A model generated the notes under the pieces. The model searched no databases. It worked only from the letters and a program-made list of their open reading frames with translations, and was not told where the DNA came from. A program made the translations under genes and the position numbers. 64,000 nt of DNA from Eukaryota sp. TZLM1-RC (Eukaryota > Metamonada: BaSk clade): NCBI GenBank assembly GCA_040285825.1, contig JAUPSS010000005.1, positions 62,001 through 126,000 of the forward strand. The letters are read 5' to 3'. Positions 7,996 to 17,646 of this stretch are shown piece by piece. Each line of letters starts with the position of its first letter. Within the stretch, counting starts at the first letter, position 1.

Positions 7996-8463
7996 ATGGT
8001 TCTTAGAGGTCCTTCTTTTTCTGGTGAACAACAGTCCTGTCACTCGCGCTCTTATTGGGATGTGCGTTTGGAAAAATTGGAAAAACAAAAGGAAGAGGCC
8101 ACCTCCGATTTGTTCAAAGACTGTTCGTTTTACTTCAATGGAAGAACTGGATGCAGTGTAGGTTCACATCACCTGACCAAGATTTGTCAAAGGAATGGAG
8201 GAACTGTCACTCCTCACTTTTCATGTAAACGAGTCTCTCATGTTATTTGCACAAATCTTAGTTCTTCCAAAACAACTGATGCCCTTACTCGCAATGCGCC
8301 AGGTCGAATGAAGAAGATTCACTACATTACAGGACAGTGGATACTAGATTCGATTCAGTTGGGACGTCTAGTTTCTGAACAACCATATTGCGTTTTACCA
8401 AAAAGGAAGAACACTATTAAAGATTTTTTCAAATCAGGAAATAAACAATCAAAAGCGGATTGA
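7996..8463 (+). CDS. small BRCT-domain protein resembling the N-terminus of REV1, with PIP-like tail
   Basis: This 155-residue protein has one BRCT domain at about residues 38-135. DLFKDCSFYFNGRTG opens it, RNGGTVTPHFSCKRVSHVI is the central strand-helix with the GG turn, and YITGQWILDSIQLGRL contains the conserved Trp (115). The preceding helix, WDVRLEKLEKQKEE, and the order of motifs match the N-terminal BRCT of the Y-family translesion polymerase REV1 best. The C-terminus, KNTIKDFFKSG (138-148), has the spacing of a PCNA-interacting motif of the kind found in DNA polymerase kappa. No polymerase domain follows: the frame ends in TGA and the next 300 bases are non-coding. A role in recruiting translesion synthesis is inference. 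The ATG at 7996 is the first useful one. Confidence 0.7.
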   Translation: MVLRGPSFSGEQQSCHSRSYWDVRLEKLEKQKEEATSDLFKDCSFYFNGRTGCSVGSHHLTKICQRNGGTVTPHFSCKRVSHVICTNLSSSKTTDALTRNAPGRMKKIHYITGQWILDSIQLGRLVSEQPYCVLPKRKNTIKDFFKSGNKQSKAD

Positions 8464-8776
8464 TTCAACAGAGCCAGGGATAAATAAAGATGGTCAAGTT
8501 AATAGAGTCGGAAGCTGTCAATCACTAGTTTTGACGTATTATTTTATGCAAGCAACGTGGAAATTTGTCCCTAAAGAAAAAGTTTGCTCAAATATCCTCC
8601 AGACTTTGTTTGTTGTACCATTGATTGTTTTTGCAATATAAATCTGTTTCTATCTACTTTAACCAGTATTCATTACTTTATTGTGATTAGAAAAATTAGT
8701 TTTTTAGAAAATTTAATAAATTGTGCTGCATTGAATCATTAAACATTATATTTTAATTCATTCTAAATTGAATTAA
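8464..8776. other. convergent intergenic region
   Basis: About 310 AT-rich bases lie between the 3' ends of the BRCT gene and the coiled-coil gene. Several AATAAA-like motifs could serve as polyadenylation signals. I see no ORF, repeat or RNA gene. Confidence 0.4.
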
Positions 8777-9733
8777 TTAAGTCATTCTCGCGCTGATTGC
8801 TTCATTCTCAGCCATCAACATCATCTCTTTCATTCTATTCATCTCTTTTTCCATAATGGTTCGCTGGTCACCCTGCCTCAACCAATCTTCTTCCTTGTCA
8901 AACTCAGCGATTTCTTGCATTTTTTTAATTCTGCTAGTTAAAAAATCAATTCGTCGACCCTCTAAAATTAGTTTTTGGTTTAACTTGAAAATCATTTGCT
9001 TTAGGCTTTCTCTTTTTCCCTTTTCTCTTTCTAATTTGGTTCGGTAAGTATCCAATTTTGAATAGTAACCCATTTCAACTGCGGATTGAACACTGGATAA
9101 ACATGACTCCAACACCATTTGAGTTTGATGTTTGATTTCCAGATCGTTAAGTTTTGATTGATTGCTTGATTGAATTTGATTGAGTTCTGATAGAAGATTT
9201 GTATTTTCAGTTTTAACTTTTGCTATTGCACTATGATATTGTTCTACGTTATCAACAGATTGATCCACAATTTCCGATAAAGAATTGATTCGTTGACCAA
9301 ATTTAGAAAGAGAATTCACTATTGACATTGGAACTGATTGGTTAAATGAACCTTTGAACACACTGCGAAGGTCTTCTTGCTGCATAAAGGACCCTTCTAG
9401 TTCACATTGTAACGAGAAAACAGATTCTGAAAGAGTTTCGTAATCATCAACTAATATATTGTAGGCTGTTGTCTGTTGTTTAAGATCGACAACAAGCCTA
9501 TCATAGTCTTGTTGTATAGCCTCCGATTGAGCAGTAATATCGTCGATGTAAGACTGTGCTTGTTCAAGTTGCTCTGTGAGATGATTTGTGAGGGCTACTT
9601 TAGATTCGTATGCTTCATAAAGACGTTGGCCATTTTCACGGACATGAGAGGTTTCAAGTTCTAGTTGTTGCAGTTGTAATCTAGATGATTCAAGTTGCTG
9701 CTTGAGAGACAAGCACTCAGGACATGAGTCCAT
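8777..9733 (-). CDS. coiled-coil protein, family not recognised
   Basis: This 318-residue protein is predominantly coiled coil. The N-terminus begins MDSCPECLSLKQQLESSRLQ, with a CxxC pair at residues 4-7, and heptads run to about residue 115. A break with SFNQSVPMSIVNSLSKFG near 130-145 is followed by further heptads to about 215 and a final basic helical region (LEREKGKRESLKQMIFKLNQ). The last segment, WLRQGDQRTIMEKEMNRMKEMM, is again heptad-like. It could be a centrosomal, basal body or cytoskeletal protein, but nothing in the sequence decides this. The ATG at 9733 follows the end of a co-oriented Fanzor1 pseudogene by about 90 bases. No shared promoter box is present. Confidence 0.75.
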   Translation of the reverse strand: MDSCPECLSLKQQLESSRLQLQQLELETSHVRENGQRLYEAYESKVALTNHLTEQLEQAQSYIDDITAQSEAIQQDYDRLVVDLKQQTTAYNILVDDYETLSESVFSLQCELEGSFMQQEDLRSVFKGSFNQSVPMSIVNSLSKFGQRINSLSEIVDQSVDNVEQYHSAIAKVKTENTNLLSELNQIQSSNQSKLNDLEIKHQTQMVLESCLSSVQSAVEMGYYSKLDTYRTKLEREKGKRESLKQMIFKLNQKLILEGRRIDFLTSRIKKMQEIAEFDKEEDWLRQGDQRTIMEKEMNRMKEMMLMAENEAISARMT

Positions 9734-9825
9734 TCTTTAGGGTATAGGAAATTCCCATAAATACACGATCAAATTTCGTGTGGAGCAATTACAAAAACTA
9801 TCAACTACACAGATACTGAGGTCTT

Positions 9826-12000
9826 TCATTTCCACCCCACTCTTGCTTCAGCAATTGCAAACATATTCAGACAAGCCAACTTATTTCTATTGAAGAGCTT
9901 TGTTGAGCGTTTGTTACTGAGTTTGCAACTCTCACTATTACAAGCTAATAAACCATGACATGTAGTAACAGCAGTCTTTTCTCTTCTATAGAATTTGGGA
10001 TTTGTGACTCTCAAAAACGTATGAACCTTTTCAAAACAAACAGGACATTTTGCTGAAGTGAAAGCCTCATTAATCATCAATACTTCAAATCTATTTCTTT
10101 TCAGAAATTGAATTTATCCAATGCCTCAAGTAGGTCTCTGATGTTTCAAATTCTTGGAACCTTTTTTACCATAATCACCCATTAGTATTAAAGTGTCTTT
10201 TGGGTCGCCAAAATTCTGAACCAGGCTTTTTAACAACCAACTTTCAGTCTTTTGCTTGTGAATAAAAGCTTGCATTTTATGAATGCTCCACATGTCAAGA
10301 CAGTAAAAGTCATTGTCAAAAAACTTGCCGATGTTTGGCAACCACAAAGTTGGAAAAATCTATAAAAGATGCTGATTTGGCAACAAACTTGGATAATTCG
10401 GTGTTTGCATCTTCAATTGTCATTTCGTTAGACTCTATCAATTGGTTCCTGTCGTTATCTACTTCAGTATACTTTGTCGCCCATCGATTTTGCTTTTCAT
10501 CCATCCTACTTTTCAAAGACCAGGACATCTGAGTCTTTCTCAACCATTTGTACTTCTTGTCTTGATTCATCACCCGACTATTTCTTTGCTGTTCAGTTTC
10601 ATGTTCAGGCACCATGGCTAATTCTTGATCCGTTTTTTTTGACTCCCAAAATACAATAAATCACGTTTTCCAGGATCACAAACAACAATTCGTTTGTCTT
10701 GAAAAGCATCAACATCAACATCATCAATATATAAATCAGAAATACTGGCCTTGTTGTCTGGCTTACATTTCTGACCTTGTTAATCCTGACGAACAAATTC
10801 TACTGCAATATTAAATCCATCTGTGTGGATAATATTGTTGAAATTATAAATCTTTTGCTTGAACATTGGTTGGTTTAAATCTAGAATATTAGACCAAAAG
10901 TCAAATTGCTGAGGTGGTTTCAATTTTGTAATTTGGGCTAGTGTATTGACCATTTTTAATCTCTGATCGGACAACAAATCGTCCATCAATGTTTGTCTAA
11001 TAATTGTCCATATTGTTCTTGTATCAATAGGAAAATATCCAGGGCCTACAGTGGTTGAAACAGGAGAAATGTGATAAGGTTTCCTCTGTACTGGAGATGT
11101 ATTGGGCAATTGTAATTGCTGGTTTTAGGAATAATTGAGGATCTATTTCAACAGCGTCTTCAAGAAAATGTATATCCACTGGAAATATGTTATCAACTAA
11201 ATTCACGTCAGTGACCAAATTCTCAATTTGGCAAGTAAATGGCTCAATAAGACCTTCAAATATGTCTCTAAGTTCATTATTTCTTATATGATGTTGTTCA
11301 CATAAATCGAAAAATTCATCATTCAGAAGGTCTGGAATATTTTCAGGATGATGAAACAAAGAACTCAAGCAATCTATTTCGTCCACTAAAAACAAGTTTT
11401 TGAATTGACGAAGTCTAAATGTATACAGTGAAATAATTGTAGATAATGGCGTTGAGTATCCACCCAGCTTGTGCATTTCTGATAACACATTTTCCACATC
11501 TGGTTTGTCAAAAAGACATTAATAAATCGATTAATATGTTTTTCATAATTTAGTTTAAAATTATTCTCAAAATTGGCAAACATTACTGGGGCCATATACT
11601 CAGGTGGTCTACTGAATCCATCAGTTGGAAATTGTGGAAAAACTCAGGCCTATATCTCAAATGGTCCTCCTAACTTATAGTTTTGTTCAACTTTTGTTGT
11701 TCAAAGGTAGTCGATAATCCATAATCTCCTGCACGATAATCAAAGTTTTCAAAATCCTCTGGAAATGCACTATTTGGTTTCAGCATTTCTTGCCCATAAT
11801 ACTCAGCTGAAATATAACGAATTCTGGCCAACAATGACTCATATAATTGGGCAGATATTCGTGGTGGTAAAAAATTACGTTCAAAACAAGACTGTAAATA
11901 CAGCTTTAAGCAACAAGTGGTGTGAATACGTAACTGTTGAAATTTTACAGCAGTTTCTCTCAATTTGAGTATCACATTTGAATGTTTAACCATTGAGTTG
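9826..12000 (-). pseudogene. Fanzor1 RNA-guided nuclease, nearly full length but decayed
   Basis: Pieces in order on the minus strand reconstruct the domain order of Fanzor1. From about 12000 there is a helical N-terminus with LKLYLQSCFERNFLPP, then FENNFKLNYEKHINRFINVF (about 11560). Next come PYHISPVSTTVGPGYFPIDT (about 11070) and IIHTDGFNIAVEFVRQD (about 10810), the strand before RuvC-I. RuvC-I itself is VVCDPGKRDLLYF near 10670, and its catalytic Asp is intact. RuvC-II is FGDPKDTLILMGDYGKK near 10200. The C-terminal zinc ribbon has CPVC...CHGLLACNSESC near 9990-9940, and RuvC-III reads LFNRNKLACLN, where the usual Asp is Asn. Several frameshifts and in-frame stops (TGA and TAA near 10130-10110) disable it. 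Fragments of the same lineage occur at 16743-16975 and 43157-43430. The 3' end lies about 90 bp before the coiled-coil gene. Confidence 0.8.
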
Positions 12001-12815
12001 ACGGTTGCTCGAATGGTTTTATCAGATGATATAATATTTTGTCTTTCTGAAACAGCACAAAAAGTTTCAGACAAAGGATACAATCATGAAGCCCATATTG
12101 AATCGAATTTTGCATTAGAGGAGAAGAAGCTAAACAATCAATTGGCAACACATGGGAAAATTCCTGATGAAGTTTGATTTTCTTTTCATAAATCATTTTG
12201 TATGCCAGATTGCCTAATCCATGTCCGTAGGGTATTTTAATAAATTTTTTGGCAAATAACAAATTATCTAAAAGAAAAAAGCCATTCTACCCTGATGACA
12301 ACTTCTCTCCATCTTGGTGAAAGTTGATTGAGTACACCAATTGTTGAATCATCTGGAACAGCAAATCAAAGTAATTCAATCTATTTTTTAAAACCTGTAA
12401 ATCAAATTGCATTAAATTGTGATTAGGAAAACAATGGGGTTGATGATTACCAATAATGTTTAAAAACCTACGAAGCAAGGTTTTTTCGTCAGAGAATATT
12501 TCTACCTGAACATCCATATCAATGTCTGGTAATCTGATTTGAGGACTCATTCTCAATAAAAGTGAATATTTACTCTCCAAAAAGAAATTATGGTGATCAA
12601 ACTTCCCATCAACAATCGAAATTAAAAACACTTTTTAATCAAAAAATCCACTCACCCATTGGCTCATCAGTTTTCTTTGTCAAAAGATTTGCACCCTCTT
12701 TTCTCTTTTTGTTGATAATGTCGTGAGGAAAAGGAAATTTGCCATCACGATTTTGGTAAGGATGAGCATTCTGATAGGTTTCAAAATCAAAGCACATAAC
12801 AGTGGGAAGATTTTA
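11972..12815 (-). pseudogene. family B DNA polymerase, 3'-5' exonuclease domain remnant
   Basis: The three exonuclease motifs of B-family polymerases appear in order on the minus strand. Exo I is VMCFDFETYQ near 12800 (Asp and Glu kept). Exo II is NHNLMQFDLQVLKNR near 12400 (Asp kept). Exo III is IQYGLHDCILCLKLF near 12060 (Tyr and Asp kept). Between them are the strand with VEIFSDEKTLLRRFLNIIG and the GHGLGNLAYKMIYEKK segment. One in-frame TAG interrupts the frame near 12290, and a TAA precedes Exo I. The frame change near 12635 coincides with a GTGAGT...AAAAAG stretch of 25 bases that could be an intron relic. Polymerase palm motifs are missing: Fanzor1 starts directly after Exo III. It could derive from a cellular polymerase or from a large-DNA-virus or Polinton-like element, and this cannot be decided here. 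Confidence 0.65.
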
Positions 12816-13036
12816 ATTTGGGGTCATTGATTTGAATTGAATCAATGGATCATGCTTGAAGTCACTCAAACTTGGCTCAATTTTGTTGACCATACTCGGT
12901 TTCAATGGTTTTTTTGTCAAAATCTTCCTGTTCTCGATATTCAACATTGTATTCTCAATACGAATTTCTCGTTCAGTGCTTTGTGTGGTTTTTTACGCTT
13001 TTCTAATAATTTCTGATTGAATCTAAAGGAAGAAAT
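12816..13036 (-). other. possible N-terminal extension of the polymerase remnant
   Basis: One minus-strand frame stays open through STEREIRIENTMLNIEN and KPLKPSMVNKIEPSLSDF towards the Exo I region, interrupted by a TAA near 12815. It may be the N-terminal part of the decayed polymerase gene. There is no independent support. Confidence 0.3.
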
Positions 13037-13218
13037 GTAAACCCCAAGAAACAACAAACTTAAAAACATCAAAATAAAAATTCAAAATAAAACATAAACA
13101 AAAAAAACATCCGATATCTAATGTGCAAGTACAAAAACCCCACAAAACAAACTCAAAAACATCAATGTAACAATTCAAAACAAAAAAAGAACAAAAGAAA
13201 CACCTCGTATCTGAAATG
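13037..13218. repeat. imperfect tandem duplication, two units of about 90 bp
   Basis: Unit 1 (about 13037-13130) and unit 2 (about 13131-13218) share the order aaaccccaagaaac/aaccccacaaaac, aaaaacatca, aattcaaaa, an A-rich run, then atccgatatct/acctcgtatct. The small minus-strand ORF across it (13023-13262) shows the same twofold pattern and is a by-product of the repeat. Confidence 0.6.
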
Positions 13219-14237
13219 ATTAGCACCATGGCTGATTCAACAGCACCCATATCATGACTCACATGATGACTGAAAAAAGTGCAAAAAAAAGACTAAAAGT
13301 ACTCTGCTGTTCTTGTTAAGAACAGGTTGAAGGAGGAGGTGGGAACCGGGTCCGTTACCTCGTTATCATTTTTCTCGTTTCGCTGCATAAGGTTAGAGAA
13401 ATGGGAAGAGTCAAGATAATCTCGCTGTCTGACATGCTGATTACAATTTCAAATTGTTTGTTAATTTCCACAATAGTATCAAATGCCTATCTACTGTATC
13501 TCTATTAGTGGTCATCAACATCAGCTCAATTTACTCTCTAGCTGTTCTGGTCGTTGTTACTCCGTCTGAACTCTATGTTTTTTTCCAGTTTCCTTCTCCT
13601 TCCTTTACCTCTTGTCCTCTTCCCATTCAGCTATCCCAACAATTCTCCCTTGCTCTCTCCCTCCCTGTTTCGACGGGACCTAAACAAATGCTTGTTTCCC
13701 TAGTTTCTACTCTGTCCACAATTCTAACTCAATACAGTCTTCTTCAGGGTATGGATTTATTTGATTTTCAGATTTTCAAAAGCAAAACCATTGTTTATTC
13801 AAAGACTGAGCCAGTGAATTCGATTGCAATTGGGTGGAGTTGGAGTGTTATTTAGACAACAAGGCTAAGGAAGATGAAGACACTTTGATTGATTAGTTCA
13901 AAAGGGAAATATTTTCGTAATTTTTGCCGTTATTGTAACGTGGAAAACTTTTTGGAAACCTTTGAACAGAACAATATAATTATGCATTTCTAATAGTCCA
14001 ATCTGGGATTGATCTTGAAACAATCCTTTCATATTGTTCCCAGACAAAAATTCTTTAAAATCGTGAAAGAGTCATAATTGTTGGGTTCAGTATATTTGAC
14101 TTTGGATTTTGAGTTAGTTTCAAATTGGTACACAGTGCAAAAAGTAGGGGTATATTTTCAATCTTTTGTGGTCATTCACTTACAATTGAACTCATTAGCT
14201 TTGAGCTGTTAAAATTTGAAATAGGGGGAATTGATTG
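13219..14237 (+). other. intergenic region with one doubtful ORF (13454-13855)
   Basis: A plus-strand open frame from 13454 to 13855 encodes up to 133 hydrophobic and serine-rich residues, including IYSLAVLVVVTPSELYVFF. It starts at a TTG and lacks any ATG in its first 80 codons, so a real gene would need an upstream exon, which I could not find in frame. The flanking sequence is AT-rich with no recognisable element. I consider a gene unlikely but cannot exclude it. Confidence 0.25.
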
Positions 14238-15430
14238 TATTTATTGAATTTGCACACTTAATTAAATTAACTCATAACTAATGGGACGACTATCATTAAA
14301 CCAAGATTTCCTCTACAAAATCTTGATCTGCTTGCTGTCTAGCTAAAGCTTCTCTTAATCGATTGAAAAACCGTGGTAATCTATTAATAATGGCAAATTG
14401 AATCCGTGAACGCCATAAAAAAATATCAAATCTTTTCATTGTTTTTTCTTGCACCATTTTTTGGAAGTCATTCAAAAAAGTTTCTGCTTCATCTGATAAT
14501 CTTCCATTTATCGAAAATGGGAAAGCAATAAAAACCAGCTGTGTATTTCTATCGACATTGGCCTCTTCAATATCTTTATCATATTTTCTATGTTTCTCTT
14601 TTGCTTTAAAATCCAGAGCAGCCACAGGATTAAGTTTTCTTCTGTGAACCAAAGTATCATTTGCAACATTACATGAGACAAAGTCAACAATAGCTTCAGA
14701 ATTATCAATCCAATCACAGTATACATCACCTTTATCATCAGAACCAAAATTATTCAGAGAAAGTGTTTCCTTCAGCAGAAGCTCTTTGATACACGATATT
14801 CTTGCAGTTTGTGCCATATTGAAAACAGTGTCTGTAGCAGCATCATGTAATGAAGAACGATAAGTTATCATATTAGAGCAATTCAGAGCATGGCGCAAAG
14901 TGAGTAGAGGTGAATTCGAACAAATACATTTTCTTTTGATAATAATTGATTAATGGGGATGTTCAAATATAATCTCATTTTTGTTACAAATGCTTCATAA
15001 GTGGCACACAATCCAAATCTTCGTGGTACAATGGTTACAAAAAGTAAAGAATCTGACGACTTGTTTTCACAAACACCCCTTTCCAATAATAATGAGTGAA
15101 GATCTTGATTTAAAACAGCCGAGCTGCATTTATTATTATAAAGATCTTTTTCGTACATTCCAGTCAATCGTTTCTGTAATGTTCGAAGAGTGTACTTCAA
15201 ATTTAAAACATTTTTTTCTGGAATATTGCCATTGAATGATTGGGGAAAACATCGAACCCATTTTTCTACATCAATTTTTGAAATTTCTTCATTTAATGCA
15301 AAAACAATGGAACATTGCGTTGTCATCAATAAATCTTCCCAATCTGCAAATCTTTCGGAAAACTCAAAGATTGCATTTCTGCATCCACCAACAAAAGGGG
15401 AATTGAGGAATTCTAAAATGATATAAGCAA
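14238..15430 (-). pseudogene. RLE-type non-LTR retroelement, 3' end
   Basis: The minus strand encodes the C-terminal part of a retroelement protein. From 15430 runs a thumb-like segment with FVGGCRNAIFEFSERFADWE, then the zinc knuckle CX1CX9HX3C near 14920-14870, then the endonuclease-like GDVYCDWIDNSEAIVDFVS and a C-terminal helix with WRSRIQFAIINRLPRFF. A one-base deletion in an A run near 14930 splits it into two overlapping frames. The segment 14238-15243 is almost the same as 62011-63017, which lies in the opposite orientation. The shared similarity stops sharply at CAATAAATACA (14238), marking the element's 3' end without a poly(A) tail. It lies downstream of the CaMK-like gene and co-oriented with it. 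Confidence 0.8.
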
Positions 15431-15617
15431 CAATTCCAAGGAGTATTGAGGAACGAATTGATGTCTACCGTCTAATACATTACTCAATGAAGCAACACAT
15501 AATTATGAAAAAATAATTAAAGTTAATTAAAGATAATTAAAAAAATTGAATTTATTCATTTACAAATTGAAAATACAAATTATTCACAAAGCCTATCGAT
15601 AAACAATATAGACTTGT

Positions 15618-16685
15618 TCACTGGGGTTCCTGACATTTAATATTTTCTTCTGCATTACCATCTCCTTCACTGGCGTTAAAGTTAAGGTTAGGGTTAGAGT
15701 TAGGACTGGCAAATTTATCCATAGAAACAGACAAAGAACGTCTCAATCTATAAACCACAGACAGTGCAGTGACAGCTTTCTTCATTCTCCTTTTGGTGTT
15801 ATAAACCTTCATTTGGTCGAGTACCGAGTTTAGATGTTGAATTGGTTGTGTTGACCTAGACTGGGTGAGAAAAGGGTGGTTAAGAGCTTCAGAAGCAGTT
15901 ATCCTGTGTTGAGGATCCAAGACCAACATTCTGGCAATCAAATCCTTGGCCTCAGCGGTGAAATGGTCACAATAAGGGGAAGGAAATGAATAATCACCAC
16001 ACACAATTTGATGCATCAACTCTTGCTGATCTTCGCAAAAGAAGGGAGGAAATCCAGCCAAGAGGGTAAAACAGACGACCCCTAGGCTCCATACATCAGC
16101 AGAAGTCCCAACACGTTGTTTGAGGATAACTTCAGGGGCGAGGTAGGGGATTGTACCGGAAATGCTCTGAGTGGGTGGAAGGCTTTGCTTGTCTACAACT
16201 TCAGCTAGACCAAAATCAGAAATCTTAATTTCTGAATCTGGATCATCAGTTGAAAGTAACAGGTTTTCAGGTTTTAAATCTCTATGTACAATGTTGTTCT
16301 GGTGAAGATATTGTAACGCAAATAGCATTTGACGAATAATACATGCTGCTGAAGAAACGCTATAGTGGTGGAGTTCGATTATCTTTTCAAATAGCTCACC
16401 ACCTTTTGCCAGTTCCATTATAACATAAAGTTTAGATGAAGATTCTATAGCATCAAAGAACTTAATGATGTGTGGATGATTCAATGAACGTAAAATGCCT
16501 ATTTCGTCCATTATTTTGTTATACTCAATACGATGCTTCTTTAAAATCTTGACAGCAACATGTTGATTATCGGAATAACACCAGGCACGACGCACAGTGG
16601 AGAAGTGTCCCTTACCGATGACATCAGATAGTTTGTAAAGATCTTTGATTGATGGTGGTTTAGTAGTGTGTAGTTCGCATGTCAT
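15618..16685 (-). CDS. calcium/calmodulin-dependent-type Ser/Thr protein kinase
   Basis: A 355-residue kinase of the CAMK group. The glycine loop is GKGHFSTV (residues 24-31), the catalytic Lys is in VAVKILKK (Lys46), the catalytic loop is HRDLKPENLL and the magnesium loop is DFGLAEVV. The activation segment ends in GTIPYLAPEV, followed by DVWSLGVV and HPFLTQSRS. These residues predict an active enzyme. After the catalytic domain comes KRRMKKAVTALSVVYRLRRS, a basic amphipathic helix typical of calmodulin-binding or autoinhibitory segments. A low-complexity tail follows, with SPNSNPNLNFNASEGD. The frame begins with a TTG, so the first ATG (16685) is taken as the start. A Fanzor1 fragment ends about 55 bases upstream in the same orientation. 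Confidence 0.88.
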   Translation of the reverse strand: MTCELHTTKPPSIKDLYKLSDVIGKGHFSTVRRAWCYSDNQHVAVKILKKHRIEYNKIMDEIGILRSLNHPHIIKFFDAIESSSKLYVIMELAKGGELFEKIIELHHYSVSSAACIIRQMLFALQYLHQNNIVHRDLKPENLLLSTDDPDSEIKISDFGLAEVVDKQSLPPTQSISGTIPYLAPEVILKQRVGTSADVWSLGVVCFTLLAGFPPFFCEDQQELMHQIVCGDYSFPSPYCDHFTAEAKDLIARMLVLDPQHRITASEALNHPFLTQSRSTQPIQHLNSVLDQMKVYNTKRRMKKAVTALSVVYRLRRSLSVSMDKFASPNSNPNLNFNASEGDGNAEENIKCQEPQ

Positions 16686-16742
16686 CAACCAGTAAGGAAA
16701 AGAATACTAAGAAAAGGTGTTGTGAGGAAATGCTAACAAAAT

Positions 16743-16975
16743 GCTTTGCCATGATCACCCAAAATCTCAAAAATTCCTTTTAAAGGTTTCCAGTATTTTG
16801 AACAAAGGTTTTTCAACAACCAATTTTTAGTATTTTGCTTGTAAATAAAAGCCTGCACTTTATGAATGAAACAATGAAATCCACAAGTCAAGTCTGTAAT
16901 AGTCTATTATCTAAAGAAATTTGCTGAAGGGTGACAATCAAAAAATCGGAAAATTCTACAAAAGTGAATCAAACA
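16743..16975 (-). mobile_element. Fanzor1 fragment (RuvC-II region)
   Basis: The sequence matches about 10165-10375 of the long Fanzor1 copy in the same orientation. The shared words include TTTCAACAACCAA/TTTAACAACCAA, TATTTTGCTTGTAAATAAAAGC, and ACTTTATGAATG. It covers the segment before the RuvC-II region and has no open frame. It lies directly upstream of the kinase gene. Confidence 0.7.
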
Positions 16976-17408
16976 GCCTCTTTTTTATTGATCATGATTA
17001 TCATTATGATTATCATTATTACTCTTTCTTTTGATGGGATACTGTATGTATTGCATTTAGTAGAGGCCTAATTTGACATCATGTTCGTCATTGAAGTGAA
17101 ACATAACGTTTTTATCTGTTGTTTAGAGGAATTTTATTTATTAAACCTTTGTTACAAAATAAAATATAGAATAACGTTACGAAATACAATAGACCTAGAT
17201 TCGCTCTGTCTCAACAACTGATCTGCTTATTTTCTCACAGTACCTGTGCTTTCATGATGATTGACAAATGTTTGACAATGGTGATAATTTGTTGAACAAA
17301 TTAGATTCCAGAACAGTATAATGAAACAATAAATCACTTCCTCATTTTCTTTCGGACATTCGAAAATTGCTTCTGCTAATTGTCTTCCGTTCAAAAATAG
17401 AAAGGAAA
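16976..17408. other. intergenic, no clear feature
   Basis: About 430 AT-rich bases between the Fanzor1 fragment and the small ORF. It contains an ATTATGATTATCATTATTA run near 17000-17020. No ORF with ATG, repeat or RNA gene could be supported. Confidence 0.4.
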
Positions 17409-17633
17409 ATGCACAACACAACAGAGGCAAAACTGTTTATATTAGCTTTAATTTCTTCGATATCATTATCTATGTGTTTCTTTTGCTCTTTATCCACCAG
17501 TGGAAATAAAAAAAAATCTGTCACCATTCCAAAAATAAGATTTGGTTTTGCCGAAAAAAGATGCAAAAACTATATTTATAAAACTAACCAAAAAATACAC
17601 GGACTAAAAAACAAAAAAAAGTTGATAATTTAA
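17409..17633 (+). CDS. possible small membrane protein, unrecognised
   Basis: An ATG at 17409 opens 74 codons: a hydrophobic N-terminal segment, LFILALISSISLSMCFF, then a basic tail with KIRFGFAEKRC and ending KNKKKLII. The layout (one helix plus a lysine-rich tail) is plausible for a small membrane protein. However, the opposite strand also has open frames here (17342-17566), so both may be chance. It would converge on UTP7, leaving 13 bases. No family was recognised. Confidence 0.25.
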   Translation: MHNTTEAKLFILALISSISLSMCFFCSLSTSGNKKKSVTIPKIRFGFAEKRCKNYIYKTNQKIHGLKNKKKLII

Positions 17634-17646
17634 CTAAAACAAACAA

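Noticed and set aside
7868-8161. Plus-strand ORF of 97 codons
   Set aside because: It is antisense to a Fanzor tail and overlaps the BRCT gene in another frame.
13023-13262. Minus-strand ORF with cysteine and phenylalanine repeats
   Set aside because: Its pattern comes from the A-rich tandem duplication; no gene-like composition.
13454-13855. Similarity of the hydrophobic ORF to proteasome assembly chaperone 3
   Set aside because: Only a short VVVT-like stretch resembles it; no ATG and no in-phase upstream exon.
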